Under the pieces are notes generated by a model, which saw only the letters and a program-made list of their open reading frames with translations, had not been told where the DNA came from and did no database searches. A DNA stretch of 19,958 nt from Bacillota bacterium (GTDB taxonomy: Bacteria; Bacillota_A; Clostridia; Lachnospirales; Lachnospiraceae), in contig JAEZSL010000043.1 of NCBI GenBank assembly GCA_023443925.1, forward strand, positions 1 to 19,958, in the 5' to 3' direction. Positions 19,888-19,958 of the stretch are shown here, piece by piece. The first letter of the stretch is position 1. The number at the start of each line of letters is the position of its first letter. A program made the position numbers and the translations under genes.

Positions 19888-19958
19888 TTAAACCCATTAT
19901 TCTTTAGCACCTTGAAAAATTTATATTTTGTAGGAATTGCTGATGGTTTTATCAGTGT
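19872..19958 (-). CDS. Possible C-terminal end of a gene cut by the window edge
   Basis: One minus-strand frame stays open from the edge (19958) to a TAG at 19872-19874, giving 28 residues with a KYKFFKVLKNNGF-like basic end. The other two frames on this strand close early. Such a short open stretch can occur by chance in AT-rich DNA. No family is recognisable. If real, it would be the gene before rplU. Confidence 0.2.
   Translation of the reverse strand, partial: TLIKPSAIPTKYKFFKVLKNNGFNLNLV

Overview
The window looks like a chromosomal segment of a low-GC, Gram-positive anaerobe of the Clostridia, most likely Lachnospiraceae (inferred from gene content and order, not from a search). The clues are strong AGGAGG-type ribosome binding sites, AT-rich spacers, an L27 with the cleavable Firmicutes N-terminus next to its processing protease Prp, the order rplU-prp-rpmA-obgE-yhbY-nadD-yqeK-rsfS, a CD3324-family protein, and a divergent lexA / LysM-protein pair like lexA-yneA of Bacillus.

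Layout. (1) 1-1322: a XerC/D/S-type tyrosine recombinase on the + strand with its own promoter and terminator. (2) 1400-7600: an accessory block of mostly single genes, all on the minus strand and separated by AT-rich gaps. It holds a small P-loop protein bounded by a short direct repeat, a divergent Ham1/RdgB-like protein, a Cof-type HAD phosphatase, a LUD-domain protein, a truncated aminoglycoside-phosphotransferase-like fragment, a P-loop kinase, a nucleotidyltransferase, a SAM methyltransferase, a CD3324-family protein, and a 31-codon ORF with a good promoter and RBS that ends inside a nested hairpin. (3) 7580-9730: a MurA-type enolpyruvyl transferase in which Asp replaces the usual catalytic-loop Cys. 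Two arrays of short degenerate tandem repeats flank it; the right-hand one resembles the repeated end of an IS21-type element. (4) 10043-12954: an intracellular-type subtilisin (+), then a PIG-L/LmbE deacetylase and a family 2 glycosyltransferase in one minus-strand operon. (5) 13167-14421: the SOS module, with a membrane LysM protein (YneA-like) and lexA divergent around four LexA-box-like sites that overlap both promoters. (6) 14422-14826: a structured intergenic region ending in a bidirectional terminator. (7) 14827-19824: a minus-strand housekeeping block in two transcription units. rplU-prp-rpmA has a consensus promoter, a probable L21 leader and a terminator. obgE-yhbY-nadD-yqeK-rsfS starts from its own promoter. 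A duplicated 66-69-bp element plus a strong hairpin lies between obgE and yhbY.

How the genes work together. rplU-prp-rpmA makes ribosomal proteins L21 and L27 and the protease that trims L27. obgE, yhbY and rsfS act on the large ribosomal subunit. nadD and yqeK serve NAD synthesis and dinucleotide-polyphosphate breakdown. The lexA pair links DNA damage to a division block. The accessory block has no visible common pathway; it looks like gradually acquired and lost single genes (nucleotide-handling, kinase and transferase folds), with at least one decayed member.

No rRNA, tRNA or CRISPR array was seen. The least explained parts are the small-ORF/nested-hairpin leader at 7405-7596, the nested hairpin at 14607-14660, the repeat pair in the obgE-yhbY spacer, and the repeats bounding the P-loop gene at 1467-1925.
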